From Desulfomonile tiedjei (lineage in GTDB: Bacteria; Desulfobacterota; Desulfomonilia; Desulfomonilales; Desulfomonilaceae): DNA of 64,000 bases. Location: assembly GCA_016218715.1 (NCBI GenBank), contig JACRDG010000122.1, positions 18,919 through 82,918 on the forward strand. The letters are read 5' to 3'. A model generated the notes under the pieces. The model did not search any database and was not told the DNA's origin. It saw only the letters and a list, made by a program, of their open reading frames with translations. The stretch's first letter is position 1. Each line of letters begins with the position of its first letter. A program made the position numbers and the translations under genes. Shown in pieces: positions 25,437 through 34,540 of the stretch.

Positions 25437-26888
25437 TCACCCCTCGAGCGTTTCCAGAAGACGCGTGCTCAAATTGTCGAAACTGCCATTGGACATGATC
25501 AGGACCACATCGCCTTCCGTCAGTTGGCTAGCGAGGTAGTCCAGGATTCCGTCCGTCTCGTCGAAGGCCCGTGCCGTCTTGCCGCGAGCGCGGAGATCGT
25601 CGGCCAGCCGCCGAGAGCTGAATCGATCGGATGGCGGAAGATGCCCGACGTCACGAGGTTCCCTGACGAGCACCAGGTCCGCGTCCAGGAGCGCTGACAC
25701 GTACTCTGTCTGAAACACGGCTCGCCTGCTCGTGTTGGTCCTTGGTTCGAACACCGCCACGAGGCGCCTGCGCGGGAACCGGGAGCGGACAGCAGCGCAG
25801 GTCACTTGGACCGCGGTAGGGTGATGTGCAAAATCGTCGATGACGAGGATTCCTCTGGCTTCACCCACGATCTCCTGTCTTCTCTTGACACCTCGGAACG
25901 ATCCCAGTGCCAGGATCGCCTGCTCGACCGGAACGCCGACTCGATGAGCCGCGGCAATCGCCGCGACCGCATTGAGCACGTTGTGCCGGCCGAATACCGG
26001 CAGGGTCGCTGAGGCAACCGGGCTCCCGTTGCGCACGATGGAAGCCCTGATCCCTTCAGGGCTGTCATGGACTTCCGAGGCCGACCAGTTCGACCCCTTG
26101 CCGAATCCGTAGAGAGTTGCGGGGACCGCGGCATTGGCCACGAGGGCACGGACCCGCGGATCGTCGCCGCAGGCCAACAGGAATCCGTCCCGCGGGACCA
26201 AACCCGCAAACGCGGCGAGCTGCGCTTCAATCTGATCGAGGCTTGCGTAAATGTCCGCATGATCGAATTCGCAGGAGGTAATCACCGCGATACTTGGCTG
26301 ATAGTGCAGCAGTTTCGGCCTCTTGTCGAAATAGGCCGTATCGTACTCGTCCCCTTCGATGACAAAGAAAGGACCGGTGCCCAAGCGGTAGTTCTTCGCG
26401 AAATTCCGTACCAGACCGCCGATCATGAATCCCGGGTCCAGCCCCGCGTGGTGGAGTATCCACGTGATCATTGCGCTTAGGGTGGTCTTACCATGCGTGC
26501 CCGCCACCACAATGCGGGTCTTGTCCCCGCTGAAGTGTCGAATCAGGGCCACCGGCATGGATTCGAATGGTACTCCGGATTGTTCCAGGGCCACCGCTTC
26601 GGGGTTGGTTCGGCGAATCACGTTGCCGACCACCGCCAGGTCGGGCCGAGGATCGAGGTTGTCGGGGCTGTACCCCTCATGTACGGTGACTCCCAGTTCC
26701 GCCAGGAAGTCGCTCATGGGAGGGTACATGGCCTGATCCGAACCGCTGACCCGGAATCCCCGCTCGTGGAACATACCCGCGAGTGAAGCCATCCCCGTGC
26801 CGCAAATGCCCAGCAAGTGCACGTGGCCGTTGTGCGCGGAACGATTCGCGTTACGCTGAGTGCTGCTTTGAATAGGAATCTTGGGCAT
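25437..26888 (-). CDS. mpl: Mur-tripeptide ligase Mpl
   Basis: This 483-residue Mur ligase resembles Mpl, which recycles L-Ala-gamma-D-Glu-meso-DAP by joining it to UDP-MurNAc. It has the N-terminal UDP-binding Rossmann domain (HLLGICGTGMASLAG), central ATPase with P-loop AGTHGKTT, and C-terminal domain (DDFAHHPTAV). MurC is the main alternative by homology; the HLLGICGTGMA start and IEGDEYDTAYFDKRPKL loop fit Mpl better. amrS follows within a few nt. Confidence 0.88.
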   Translation of the reverse strand: MPKIPIQSSTQRNANRSAHNGHVHLLGICGTGMASLAGMFHERGFRVSGSDQAMYPPMSDFLAELGVTVHEGYSPDNLDPRPDLAVVGNVIRRTNPEAVALEQSGVPFESMPVALIRHFSGDKTRIVVAGTHGKTTLSAMITWILHHAGLDPGFMIGGLVRNFAKNYRLGTGPFFVIEGDEYDTAYFDKRPKLLHYQPSIAVITSCEFDHADIYASLDQIEAQLAAFAGLVPRDGFLLACGDDPRVRALVANAAVPATLYGFGKGSNWSASEVHDSPEGIRASIVRNGSPVASATLPVFGRHNVLNAVAAIAAAHRVGVPVEQAILALGSFRGVKRRQEIVGEARGILVIDDFAHHPTAVQVTCAAVRSRFPRRRLVAVFEPRTNTSRRAVFQTEYVSALLDADLVLVREPRDVGHLPPSDRFSSRRLADDLRARGKTARAFDETDGILDYLASQLTEGDVVLIMSNGSFDNLSTRLLETLEG

Positions 26889-27257
26889 CTTGAGTTGCTA
26901 TCACCTGATCGAAACCGTGTCAAGCATCGGAAAAAACACGTGCTTACCGGAAAGCTCGAGCATTCGCTGGCCGATGAACCTGCTGAACCGAGACCGCTGC
27001 TCTCGACGGGAACGTCCCAGGTCCTCAACGGTCCCGTCCTCAGGCCCTTCGAGTTCCGCTCGGTCGCGTAGTACAGGTTTTCGTAAGTTCAGTCACGCGT
27101 CTTGGGGAGTAAGGTGGGACAGGCATCTTGCCTGTCCATCGGAAAATGACAGGCAAGATGCCTGTCCCACCAATACAGCCACAGCCAGCGGAGCCGCGGT
27201 GGTCTCTAACAACCGCCTCCCACGGGAATACGCGACCCTATGCATGAAACGTGTCCC
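26889..27257. other. Intergenic region with family-A repeat A3
   Basis: These 369 bases contain the degenerate repeat at 27105-27250 and no supported gene. The ends of frames crossing it derive from the repeat. Confidence 0.5.
27105..27250. repeat. Family-A MITE-like repeat, copy A3 (degenerate ends)
   Basis: A perfect inner hairpin GGGACAGGCATCTTGCCTG (from 27117) is followed by GACAGGCAAGATGCCTGTCC and the segment CCGCGGTGGT also seen in copy A4. The right end is decayed (GCGACCCTATGCATGAAA). Confidence 0.65.
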
Positions 27258-27443
27258 TCAACTATCGGAGGGCGCATAGTAGCAGCGCTTTGGGCACACC
27301 ACAAAACCCTGCTTCTTGAGCGAGTCGATGATCTTGGAGACTTCCTTGGAATCGAGATCGAGGCTCTTGGCCACGTCTCCAGGCCTGACCGGCTTTCCCG
27401 CCTTTTTCATGGCGCCGAGCACCAGCTTTTCCTTGTCGTCCAT
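27258..27443 (-). CDS. Small winged-helix DNA-binding-like protein
   Basis: This 61-residue protein (MDDKEKLVLGAMKKAGKPVR...) has the pattern of a minimal winged helix: helix, PGDVAKSLDLDSKEVSKII recognition region, then LKKQGFVVCPKRCYYAP wing. It could bind DNA alone or as an oligomer; two Cys in the wing might bind metal. ATG 27443 is preceded by AAGGG; the frame opens further up to 27533 without support. It is divergent from the GNAT gene. Confidence 0.7.
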   Translation of the reverse strand: MDDKEKLVLGAMKKAGKPVRPGDVAKSLDLDSKEVSKIIDSLKKQGFVVCPKRCYYAPSDS

Positions 27444-27603
27444 GGCAGTTTCCCTTCCTGCGTAGTTTTCCCGCAATTCTAGCCCGTCAGCGGCACATGT
27501 GCAACTGTTACCGCGGCCGAGGGAATTCATCAATTGCCAGCAAGAGGGTCATTTGCTAAGTAATGTGTACCAAACCCCGGCCTTGACGGGAAGGAGCATC
27601 GAT

Positions 27604-28170
27604 ATGCTGGAACACTATCCCAAAGAAATCGTGATCAAGGACGGTACACCCGTCCTGATTCGTCCGGCGACCAAAGAAGACGAACAGGCACTGAACGAGT
27701 TCTTTGCCCGCATCCCGCAGGATGAGCGCTGGTTTCTTAGAGACGATCTGGCCGATCCCGTGGACCTGCGCCGCTGGATCGAGCAACTCGACTACAACAA
27801 GGTCATGCCCCTGGTGGCGGTGAACCAACAGGACGGCGCCATCATAGCCGAGGTCAGATTGCACAGGCGCCTGGCCCGCTGTCTGAGGCACGTGGCGCAC
27901 CTGAGGATCGGGGTGGATCCTGCATACCGGAACCAGAGGCTTGGCACCTGGATGCTCATCGACGTCATCAAGCTCGCCATGGACCTGGGGCTGGACAAAC
28001 TTCTGGCTGAATTCGTCCAAGAAGCCGAGGAAGCCGCCATACACGCGGCGAGAAGACTCGACTTCTTCGAGCACGCGATCATCAGGGACTATTGTAAGGA
28101 CGTGAAGGGGAATTATCACGACCTGCTCATCATGGTAAAAACACTCCATTCAGACTGGTGCGACTTTTGA
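27604..28170 (+). CDS. GNAT family N-acetyltransferase
   Basis: This 188-residue protein has a GNAT fold: PVLIRPATKEDEQALNEFF at the start, strand-helix core with the acetyl-CoA loop region IGVDPAYRNQRLGTWML (the R/Q-x-x-G-x-G/A motif is QRLGTW), and a C-terminal helix. Substrate is unknown; protein acetylation of central metabolic enzymes is one option for GNATs of this style. ATG 27604 has AAGGAG 8 nt upstream. It overlaps the next gene by 13 nt. Confidence 0.85.
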   Translation: MLEHYPKEIVIKDGTPVLIRPATKEDEQALNEFFARIPQDERWFLRDDLADPVDLRRWIEQLDYNKVMPLVAVNQQDGAIIAEVRLHRRLARCLRHVAHLRIGVDPAYRNQRLGTWMLIDVIKLAMDLGLDKLLAEFVQEAEEAAIHAARRLDFFEHAIIRDYCKDVKGNYHDLLIMVKTLHSDWCDF

Positions 28171-28829
28171 CCGACGTTTCCCAAAGAGACAATTCGCGCG
28201 ACGACGAGAAAGGCGCGATAACCGTGGAAACCCCGAAGGGCCCGGTCCTCATCTATTCGCAGTGCATGCCGGGGTTCTTCAGCGACCTGCGCCTCGATGC
28301 GGGACTCGGCCATTTCTCGCACTATTCGTCGATTATCCAGAAGCTGGAGGTGTTTGAAAAGATCGCGGCCGGTAAAGACGGACGGGTCTCCCTGGGCCTC
28401 GTGGACGACAAGGTCGTCGTAGCCTACGGCGTGGGATACTATCCCGACTCCACCGAACGCTGGAGCAAGCTCGGGGACCTCATGTACGAAGTGGCCGCCA
28501 TCGAGGTGAGCCGCCACTACCGAAGCATGAAGATTGCCGATGTCATGCTCTCGGAAATGGTAAACGACGAGTTGTTCGCAGACAAGATCCTGTACATGAA
28601 CGGCTTCTCATGGCACTGGGATCTCGACGGTAAGGGGCTTACCATGGCCCAGTACCGCAAGATGATGATGAATTTCTTCAAGACGCACGGGTTCCAGGAG
28701 AACTACACCAACGAGCCGAATATCGCACTCCGGGAAGAGAACCTCTTCATGGTGCGCATCGGACCCAAGGTTTCCCCCGAAGACCAACAACGCTTCCGCA
28801 ACCTCCGCTTCGGCATCGTCAACCGCTGA
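28158..28829 (+). CDS. GNAT-like protein, partner of upstream acetyltransferase
   Basis: This 223-residue protein starts at GTG 28158 inside the previous gene. Parts resemble GNAT folds (RVSLGLVDDKVVVAYGVGYY and VAAIEVSRHYRSMKIADVML, the latter like an acetyl-CoA binding helix), and AcuA-type proteins are a possible relative, but I am not certain. The last codons and the TGA stop lie inside the left arm of a perfect 23-bp inverted repeat (28811-28935), so the natural C-terminus may have been altered by the insertion. Confidence 0.7.
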   Translation: MRLLTDVSQRDNSRDDEKGAITVETPKGPVLIYSQCMPGFFSDLRLDAGLGHFSHYSSIIQKLEVFEKIAAGKDGRVSLGLVDDKVVVAYGVGYYPDSTERWSKLGDLMYEVAAIEVSRHYRSMKIADVMLSEMVNDELFADKILYMNGFSWHWDLDGKGLTMAQYRKMMMNFFKTHGFQENYTNEPNIALREENLFMVRIGPKVSPEDQQRFRNLRFGIVNR

Positions 28830-28935
28830 CACCAGAGGCTTCCAAGAAGCAATCTGGGGGGAACTTCTTTGCACAAAGAAGTTCCCCCGAATTATTCCTT
28901 GGATTGCCACTCGGTGTCAGCGGTTGACGATGCCG
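28811..28935. repeat. Family-B MITE-like repeat B3 with perfect 23-bp inverted arms
   Basis: The arms at 28811-28833 and 28913-28935 are exact reverse complements. The centre is a 15-bp-stem palindrome, GGGGGAACTTCTTTG (28856-28870) against CAAAGAAGTTCCCCC (28873-28887). The left arm includes the last codons and stop of the GNAT-like gene. The hairpin could also end transcription. Confidence 0.85.
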
Positions 28936-28980
28936 GAAGTGCTTGACCCGAATGCCGGGGTGATGATATCCAGGGTCGCC

Positions 28981-29478
28981 ATGAGTTCCATCCATTCGGT
29001 GACCTTGGATCACACTAATGAAGCACAGTGGCGACTGGAAGAGCTGCTCTCCGCGGCTCACCAGGTCAAGGAGAACGCGTCCGTCCCCTTGAGCCGATTC
29101 CGCGTGGGCGCGGCAGTCCTGACCAGGAGCGGTGACATCTTCGAGGGGTGCAATACCGAGTCGCTCATCCCCGTGCTCGGGGTGTGCGCGGAGCGAAACG
29201 CGATCAATCATGCCTTGATTCACGGCGAGAAATCCTTCATCGCGGTGGCGGTCGTGTCGGATCTCCATTCCCCCTTGTTGCCCTGCGGCACCTGCCTGCA
29301 ATACCTCCAGGAATTCGCCCGGCAGGACGGCCGAGACATCCTCATCATCGCGGAGGGACGCTCCGGAGATCGCGTCATTACCAGCCTGGACGAGCTATTC
29401 AAAGGGGGATTTCCGCCGGAGACCACGGTCACGGAAATTCAGGAGTGCTTTCGCTGGACCACCGGCGATGAAGAGTAG
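28981..29478 (+). CDS. cdd: Cytidine deaminase
   Basis: This protein of about 165 residues belongs to the zinc-dependent cytidine deaminase family (cytidine/deoxycytidine to uridine). The active-site motifs GVCAERNAI (zinc Cys and catalytic Glu) and PCGTCLQYL (two zinc Cys) are present, as is SRFRVGAAVLT. The frame is open to 28924, but the first codons lie in the inverted repeat; I prefer ATG 28981 (CAGGG upstream). ATG 28963 is an alternative. Confidence 0.9.
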   Translation: MSSIHSVTLDHTNEAQWRLEELLSAAHQVKENASVPLSRFRVGAAVLTRSGDIFEGCNTESLIPVLGVCAERNAINHALIHGEKSFIAVAVVSDLHSPLLPCGTCLQYLQEFARQDGRDILIIAEGRSGDRVITSLDELFKGGFPPETTVTEIQECFRWTTGDEE

Positions 29479-29551
29479 CACCACGACACGCTCGCTCCCC
29501 TCAAGCCTATTCTGCGGCTTCCCTCGACAAACATCTATGACAACAATACTA

Positions 29552-29581
29552 TTGCAATATCGGTATGATTTGTGGTATAGT
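29552..29581 (+). promoter_or_regulatory. Candidate promoter for zinc-ribbon protein gene
   Basis: TTGCAA (29552-29557) and TATAGT (29576-29581) are 18 nt apart; the start codon at 29611 lies about 30 nt downstream, giving a short leader. Flanks are AT-rich. Confidence 0.6.
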
Positions 29582-29610
29582 TAATGTATTCCATTAACTG
29601 GAGCACCACA

Positions 29611-30015
29611 ATGAAACGAGTACTCACGGTCACCAAGACCACGCGAGTGCTGAAGATCAGGGATCTCCTTGCCGACATGCAGGCGGGAATCAGTGACGAG
29701 GACCTGCTGGACCGACACAATCTGCGCTGGGAGCAGCTCGAAAAGGTTTACAGCAAGCTCTATTACGGCGGTTTCCTCAGTCAGGAGGACTTGAGCTGGA
29801 GGGTAGAGCTCAGGAACGGCAGGGACGCGTCACACATTCCCTTCACGGAGCTTGAAGCTTCCGGCACGTTGTACCAGTGCGGGATCTGCGGCTTCGTATC
29901 TCCGCTCCACTTCAGCACCTGTCCCCGATGCCGCGAGATCAACCTCCGGCGCCTGACGACGCGGGTTCTCAATTCCGCCACGTCGAGTCAAGTCGTTCAC
30001 CAGAGCGCCTATTAG
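29611..30015 (+). CDS. Shared-domain (D-x-x-AG) plus zinc-ribbon protein
   Basis: This 134-residue protein has an N-terminal helical domain (about 15-61, IRDLLADMQAGISDEDLLDR) followed by a zinc ribbon with Cys90, Cys93, Cys104, Cys107 (C-x2-C-x10-C-x2-C). The N-terminal domain also occurs in the proteins at 51674-52465 and 54906-56189. It looks like a small HTH-like recognition module; function is unknown. ATG 29611 has GGAG 8 nt upstream and a good promoter close by. Confidence 0.8.
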   Translation: MKRVLTVTKTTRVLKIRDLLADMQAGISDEDLLDRHNLRWEQLEKVYSKLYYGGFLSQEDLSWRVELRNGRDASHIPFTELEASGTLYQCGICGFVSPLHFSTCPRCREINLRRLTTRVLNSATSSQVVHQSAY

Positions 30016-30454
30016 GGTCACGCATCCGCGGCCCCGGCCCGCACGCCTTCCACTAGAAATGACGGTCCTATCCATTCTCGGGTGGGACCGTCCCGCCGCG
30101 AATTGGTATCAGCCCCTCGGTCCTGGAGCAGTTCCACGCCGTGACCGCCATCAAATTCGCCTGGAGGGAGGCGCAGAGGAAACTTTGCTGGGCACGTGGT
30201 CTTTCCACCATGCAGTCCAGGTATTTCGCGCTCGTCCTTCCCGTCGAGGTCAATCTGTCCTGTGGTTCACGACCGGCAAGAGGTTGGCGCAATCGAACCC
30301 ACACGCCACCGATTCGAGAACTTGCGGATTGCCTGGAACGCGGAATAGCGGCATAATCGGCGTGACAGATGCGGCGCGGAACCTGCCCAAGGTTCGAGAA
30401 GTCCTATTGTTAAGAATAGTTGAGATACCTCAATTCCGTTGGAGAGGGGAAGAG
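30016..30454. other. Leader region upstream of nrdJ
   Basis: These 439 bases have no supported gene, though the nrdJ frame is open through them. They hold a hairpin (GACGGTCC/GGACCGTC, 30061-30092), a family-B repeat end (GCGAATTGGTATCA, 30098-30111), a candidate promoter (30329-30357) and a small hairpin TTGAGATACCTCAA just before the start. No cobalamin riboswitch or NrdR box was recognised. Confidence 0.45.
30329..30357 (+). promoter_or_regulatory. Candidate nrdJ promoter
   Basis: TTGCCT (30329-30334) and CATAAT (30352-30357) are separated by 17 nt, about 98 nt upstream of the nrdJ start. Confidence 0.45.
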
Positions 30455-33196
30455 ATGGCCAGGCGGCTCAAATCAGTGAACAGTCCCACAGCAAAGCGGC
30501 GTGCCACGACTTCGCGTGCGTCCGCTGAAGCGCTGACATTTCGACGGTTCTTCTCCACGGCAGGCCAAGATCCGCTGGAAGGCGTGGAGTGGTCCGAACG
30601 ATCCGCAACCATACGGGATGCGACCGGCAAGGTTATTTTCGAGCAGCACAACATTGAAGCGCCGTCTTCCTGGTCCGACATGGCGCTCAACGTCGTTGCT
30701 TCCCGGTACTTCAGGGGAAAGGTCGGGACTCCCGAACGGGAGAACAGCGTCCGGCATCTTATTTGCCGGGTTACGGACACGATACTCGAGTGGGGGAAAG
30801 AACAGGGGTATTTCGCGACCGATGAGGATGCGGCCGTGTTCCGGGACGAACTCGTGTATCTGATCGTGCACCAGATAGCCTCGTTCAACAGCCCCGTGTG
30901 GTTCAACGTCGGGGTCGAACCGAATCCCCAGTGTTCGGCTTGCTTCATCCTCAGTGTGGATGACTCCATGGGTTCTATCCTGGAATGGTATCGGCAGGAA
31001 GGGATGATCTTCAAAGGCGGGTCCGGTGCCGGGATAAACGTGTCTCGACTCAGATCCTTGCGAGAACGCCTCAGCGGCGGAGGAACCGCTTCCGGGCCGG
31101 TATCTTTTATGAAGGCTGCAGATTCGCTGGCGGGGGTGATCAAATCAGGGGGAAAGACGCGTCGGGCAGCCAAGATGGCCATTCTTGACGCGGAACACCC
31201 GGACGTTTTTGAATTCATTCGCAGCAAGGCGACCGAGGAGAGTAAGGCGCAGGCGCTCGTGCGAGCCGGGTACGACGACTCGTTCGAGGGGCCGGCGTAC
31301 AATACGGTCGCGTTTCAGAACTCGAATCATTCCGTGCGGGTGACCGATGAGTTCATGGAGGCGGATCAGAAGGACGAAGAGTGGAAGACCAGGCTCGTGG
31401 TGACCGGCGAACCAGCGGACACGTTCCGCGCAAGGGACGTCATGCGAGAAATCGCCCTCGCGGCTCATGCCTGCGGAGATCCCGGGATCCAGTTCCACAC
31501 GACCATCAACGGGTGGCACACCTGTCCCGAGACAAGCCCAATCAGGGCTTCGAACCCCTGTTCGGAATATATGCATGTGGACGATTCGGCCTGTAACCTG
31601 GCTTCCGTAAGGCTTTCCGCATTCCTGGACGAATCGGATCGGTTCCAGGTGGGCGCCTTTCAGCATGCGGTGGACGTCATGATCACCGCACAGGATGTCC
31701 TGGTGGACAAGGCCTCGTACCCGACCCCGGCCATCACGAGAAACTCGCACCGGCTGCGAGCCCTCGGGCTCGGGTTTGCGGATCTGGGATCGCTCATCAT
31801 GAGATTGGGACTGGCGTACGACTCTGACGCAGGCCGTTCCTGGGGAGCAGCCATTGCATCGCTCATGACCGCGGAAGCATACGCGCAATCCGCGCGAATT
31901 GCGCGTGGCCGCGGCGCGTTCGCGGAATTCGAGAGGAATCGGACCGCGATGCTCCGCGTCATCCAGAGGCATCGCGACAACAATGACCGCATAGACTCAT
32001 CGCTCGTTCCCGGGGAAGTCGTGAGCGCAGCCATCAAGGCCTGGGAGCATGCCCTGGAACTCGGGGAACGCTTCGGGTACGCCAATTGCCAGACCACCGT
32101 CCTCGCGCCGACCGGGACCGTCGCATTCATGATGGATTGCGACACCACCGGCATCGAACCTGAATTGGCTCTCGTGAAGTACAAGGCCCTGGTGGGAGGC
32201 GGCCAGCTCAAGCTGGTCAACCGTGCAGTGGGGCCGGCCCTGGAAAAACTGGGGTACACTCCTTCGGAGATTCAGCTTATCCTGCAAAAAATCGAGGAGA
32301 CCGGCACCATAGAAGGGATCGAAGAGATCAAGCCCGAGCATCAGTCCGTCTTCGACTGTGCGTTTAGGCCGCTTCGCGGGAAGCGGTACATATCGACGCA
32401 GGGGCACCTCCTCATGATGGCGTCCGTGCAGCCGTTCATTTCCGGCGCGATCTCCAAGACCGTGAATTTACGGCGTGACACGACTGTGGCGGAAATCGAA
32501 GAGATCTTTCGCCTCGCCTGGAAGCTGGGGCTCAAGTCGATCTCGGTCTATCGCGACGGCTGCAAGGGGTTCCAGCCGCTCGTCCTGAGTTCCCGGGAGA
32601 TCGGAACCACCGCCCGTCCGGTGCGCCACCGCCTGCCCGTGGACTGCAAGAGCGCTCGCCACAAATTCGAGATCGCCGGGCAGAAGGGGTACATCCACAC
32701 CGGATTCTACGAGGACGGCAAGGTCGGAGAGATCTTTATCAGCGTGTCCAAGGAGGGGAGCACCATTTCAGGGCTGATGGACACCATCGCGACACTCACC
32801 TCCATTGCGCTCCAGTACGGCGTGCCCCTGGAAGTGCTGGTGAACAAGTTCAGCCACGTCAGGTTCGAACCCTCGGGGTTCACGAGCAATCCGGACGTCC
32901 CCTTCGCAAAATCCCTCACCGATTACATTTTCCGCTACCTCGGAACCCGTTTCCTGACACGGGAACAGCAGGAATCCGCGGGGCTGCTCGCCGCTCGTGA
33001 TGCCGGCGAGCAGACGCAGCAGGGGGCCGCGGGAGCCGCCGGAAGCCGTACGCAGATTCTCACCGGAGGGGTATTCGGACACGCGTTCCAGCCCCAGTCA
33101 GACGCTCCGCCGTGCCAAGACTGCGGCGCGATTACCGTGAGGAGCGGTTCCTGCTACAAGTGTCTCAACTGCGGCGCCACATACGGATGCTCTTGA
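30455..33196 (+). CDS. nrdJ: B12-dependent (class II) ribonucleotide reductase
   Basis: This 913-residue enzyme reduces ribonucleotides to deoxyribonucleotides using adenosylcobalamin. Visible features are the N-terminal FNSPVWFNVG, substrate-loop Cys (CSACFIL), the active-site loop NPCSEYMHVDDSACNLAS, the APTGTVAFMM segment, and a C-terminal tail with CQDCG and CYKCLNCG for zinc binding and re-reduction by thioredoxin. ATG 30455 has GGAGAGGGG close upstream; 132 upstream codons in the same frame are not Nrd-like. No class I or III reductase is in the window. Confidence 0.95.
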   Translation: MARRLKSVNSPTAKRRATTSRASAEALTFRRFFSTAGQDPLEGVEWSERSATIRDATGKVIFEQHNIEAPSSWSDMALNVVASRYFRGKVGTPERENSVRHLICRVTDTILEWGKEQGYFATDEDAAVFRDELVYLIVHQIASFNSPVWFNVGVEPNPQCSACFILSVDDSMGSILEWYRQEGMIFKGGSGAGINVSRLRSLRERLSGGGTASGPVSFMKAADSLAGVIKSGGKTRRAAKMAILDAEHPDVFEFIRSKATEESKAQALVRAGYDDSFEGPAYNTVAFQNSNHSVRVTDEFMEADQKDEEWKTRLVVTGEPADTFRARDVMREIALAAHACGDPGIQFHTTINGWHTCPETSPIRASNPCSEYMHVDDSACNLASVRLSAFLDESDRFQVGAFQHAVDVMITAQDVLVDKASYPTPAITRNSHRLRALGLGFADLGSLIMRLGLAYDSDAGRSWGAAIASLMTAEAYAQSARIARGRGAFAEFERNRTAMLRVIQRHRDNNDRIDSSLVPGEVVSAAIKAWEHALELGERFGYANCQTTVLAPTGTVAFMMDCDTTGIEPELALVKYKALVGGGQLKLVNRAVGPALEKLGYTPSEIQLILQKIEETGTIEGIEEIKPEHQSVFDCAFRPLRGKRYISTQGHLLMMASVQPFISGAISKTVNLRRDTTVAEIEEIFRLAWKLGLKSISVYRDGCKGFQPLVLSSREIGTTARPVRHRLPVDCKSARHKFEIAGQKGYIHTGFYEDGKVGEIFISVSKEGSTISGLMDTIATLTSIALQYGVPLEVLVNKFSHVRFEPSGFTSNPDVPFAKSLTDYIFRYLGTRFLTREQQESAGLLAARDAGEQTQQGAAGAAGSRTQILTGGVFGHAFQPQSDAPPCQDCGAITVRSGSCYKCLNCGATYGCS

Positions 33197-33759
33197 CAAT
33201 CTAGCCTCTATCGGCGAACCTGTAGGATAGTGTCGTTTCGTCAGCACGTCGCATCCGATTCACGAGGATGTAGCACCGGGGGAGGGGGGGCGATCCCCTC
33301 TGCGATTTCAGGTACTTGAGATCGAGTGGTACGAGCACGGGTTCCCATCGGCGCGTAATGTACGCGCATGACCCCTTTGGTGAGGGGTCGGAAGCCGCGT
33401 CGAGGTGTTTTTTTTTCGCGTCTGAGATTTTTCTTGCGCGTTCGTTGCACATCCTATCTTAGACCTGCGAGGCTCTAGGAGCGCGCTTGGGGGAAGCCGG
33501 CGGTCTCGTCTGGGAACGATCCGTGAAGGATTGCGTTCAGCAGAACGTCTAGACAAACACTTTACCTTATCTTATAAATTACCTTCAGGCAAACGTAAAT
33601 GTGCCTCATTATCAGGCACCTTTCGGGCCAATGGCCGGGAGAGGCCAAAACAAGTGCCGCCGGGTGTGTTTCCGGACGGCTGATCGATTCGGGAATCCCC
33701 CGTCACTTACGCCGGCGGGGAAGAGCCGAATCTTTGGTCACTTCATGAAAGGAGGAGAG
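33197..33759. other. Gene-free region with hairpins, possible structured leader
   Basis: No gene is supported in these 563 bases. Two perfect hairpins lie side by side: GCGCGTA/TACGCGC (33351-33367) and GACCCCT/AGGGGTC (33370-33389), then T9 at 33408-33416, perhaps the nrdJ terminator region. The part before the 75-residue gene has more: GTGCCT/AGGCAC (33601-33619), GGCC/GGCC, and a GCCGCCGG-type stem (33656-33680). No known riboswitch class was recognised. Confidence 0.45.
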
Positions 33760-33987
33760 ATGGAAATCGGAGACGTTATTCATCTGGACGGGCAGAAGGC
33801 AGAGTACAGCCTCTATGGTCGGGATCGGTTCACGAGCTGCACGCTACCGGACGGCAATTACGTCATCGTGGAGATTGAAAACGACGGATTCGTAAAACTT
33901 GCCTGGAGGGAATTCGGCGGCGTTCCTTCACGAAAACACCGGTACCGAATCAACACGGAAGCCTTTGTGGTGACTCACGACGCTTAG
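33760..33987 (+). CDS. Small hypothetical protein
   Basis: This 75-residue protein (MEIGDVIHLDGQKAEYSLYG...) looks like a small all-beta domain, with alternating strands such as NYVIVEIENDGFVKLAWREF. No family is recognised. The start is well supported by AAAGGAGGAGAG directly upstream. The next gene starts 29 nt downstream in the same direction and may be co-transcribed. Confidence 0.75.
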   Translation: MEIGDVIHLDGQKAEYSLYGRDRFTSCTLPDGNYVIVEIENDGFVKLAWREFGGVPSRKHRYRINTEAFVVTHDA

Positions 33988-34016
33988 GAGATTTTCTCAC
34001 TACATACCGGAGTGTT

Positions 34017-34463
34017 ATGGATCTTATTGAGGAACAAGTCAAACCCGCTGCCCGGGGGTTGGCCGCGTGGCAGTGGGTGGGTGTCAGTCTGGTGGTCGGG
34101 ATCTTCTTCGGTTTTCTGGACACGCTTATGATTGGAGCTGTGATCGGATATCTGGGGTTTAAAGTCCCTGCGTATTTCGGGGTTCCGACCACCTTTACCG
34201 GGTATTTCCTGGCAGGCATGGTCCTGGCCCGTATCGCTCCGGCAGCGATCCTCTGGCAGATCCCCGGCGGGATCGTGATATGTGCCGCGCTGGTGATGCT
34301 CGGTTTGGCCGGGCTCAGCGGGCACGGCGTCTTTTGGTTCCTGGTGAATTTCTTCGTGATCCCGGCTCTGGCCGGTGGCGCCTGCTACGCGGGGGTGTGG
34401 TTCGTTCGGAGAAACTCCGTTCAGAGACCGTCGGACGAAGCGGCCTCCGAGGGGCCTCCCTGA
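34017..34463 (+). CDS. Four-helix membrane protein
   Basis: This 148-residue protein has about four transmembrane helices (about 15-35, 37-57, 80-102, 104-130), starting with AWQWVGVSLVVGIFFGFLDT. The C-terminal tail is polar (RRNSVQRPSDEAASEG). The family is unknown. A rho-independent terminator follows at 34541-34569, closing a two-gene unit with the 75-residue protein. Confidence 0.7.
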   Translation: MDLIEEQVKPAARGLAAWQWVGVSLVVGIFFGFLDTLMIGAVIGYLGFKVPAYFGVPTTFTGYFLAGMVLARIAPAAILWQIPGGIVICAALVMLGLAGLSGHGVFWFLVNFFVIPALAGGACYAGVWFVRRNSVQRPSDEAASEGPP

Positions 34464-34540
34464 TCCCCTGCCGCGAACCGTTTACAAGGGGGGGAGTCAC
34501 AACAATTACCGTTTGGGTAACTCGGGACACGCAACCCGAC

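Noticed and set aside
30059..30454. 132-codon extension of nrdJ
   Set aside because: The extension is not Nrd-like, and the ribosome-binding site and candidate promoter point to 30455.
30016..30454. Cobalamin riboswitch upstream of the B12-dependent reductase
   Set aside because: The conserved B12-box core could not be located on either strand.
33201..33556. Three minus-strand frames of about 70-85 codons
   Set aside because: They overlap each other and the hairpins, and none has a convincing ribosome-binding site or family.
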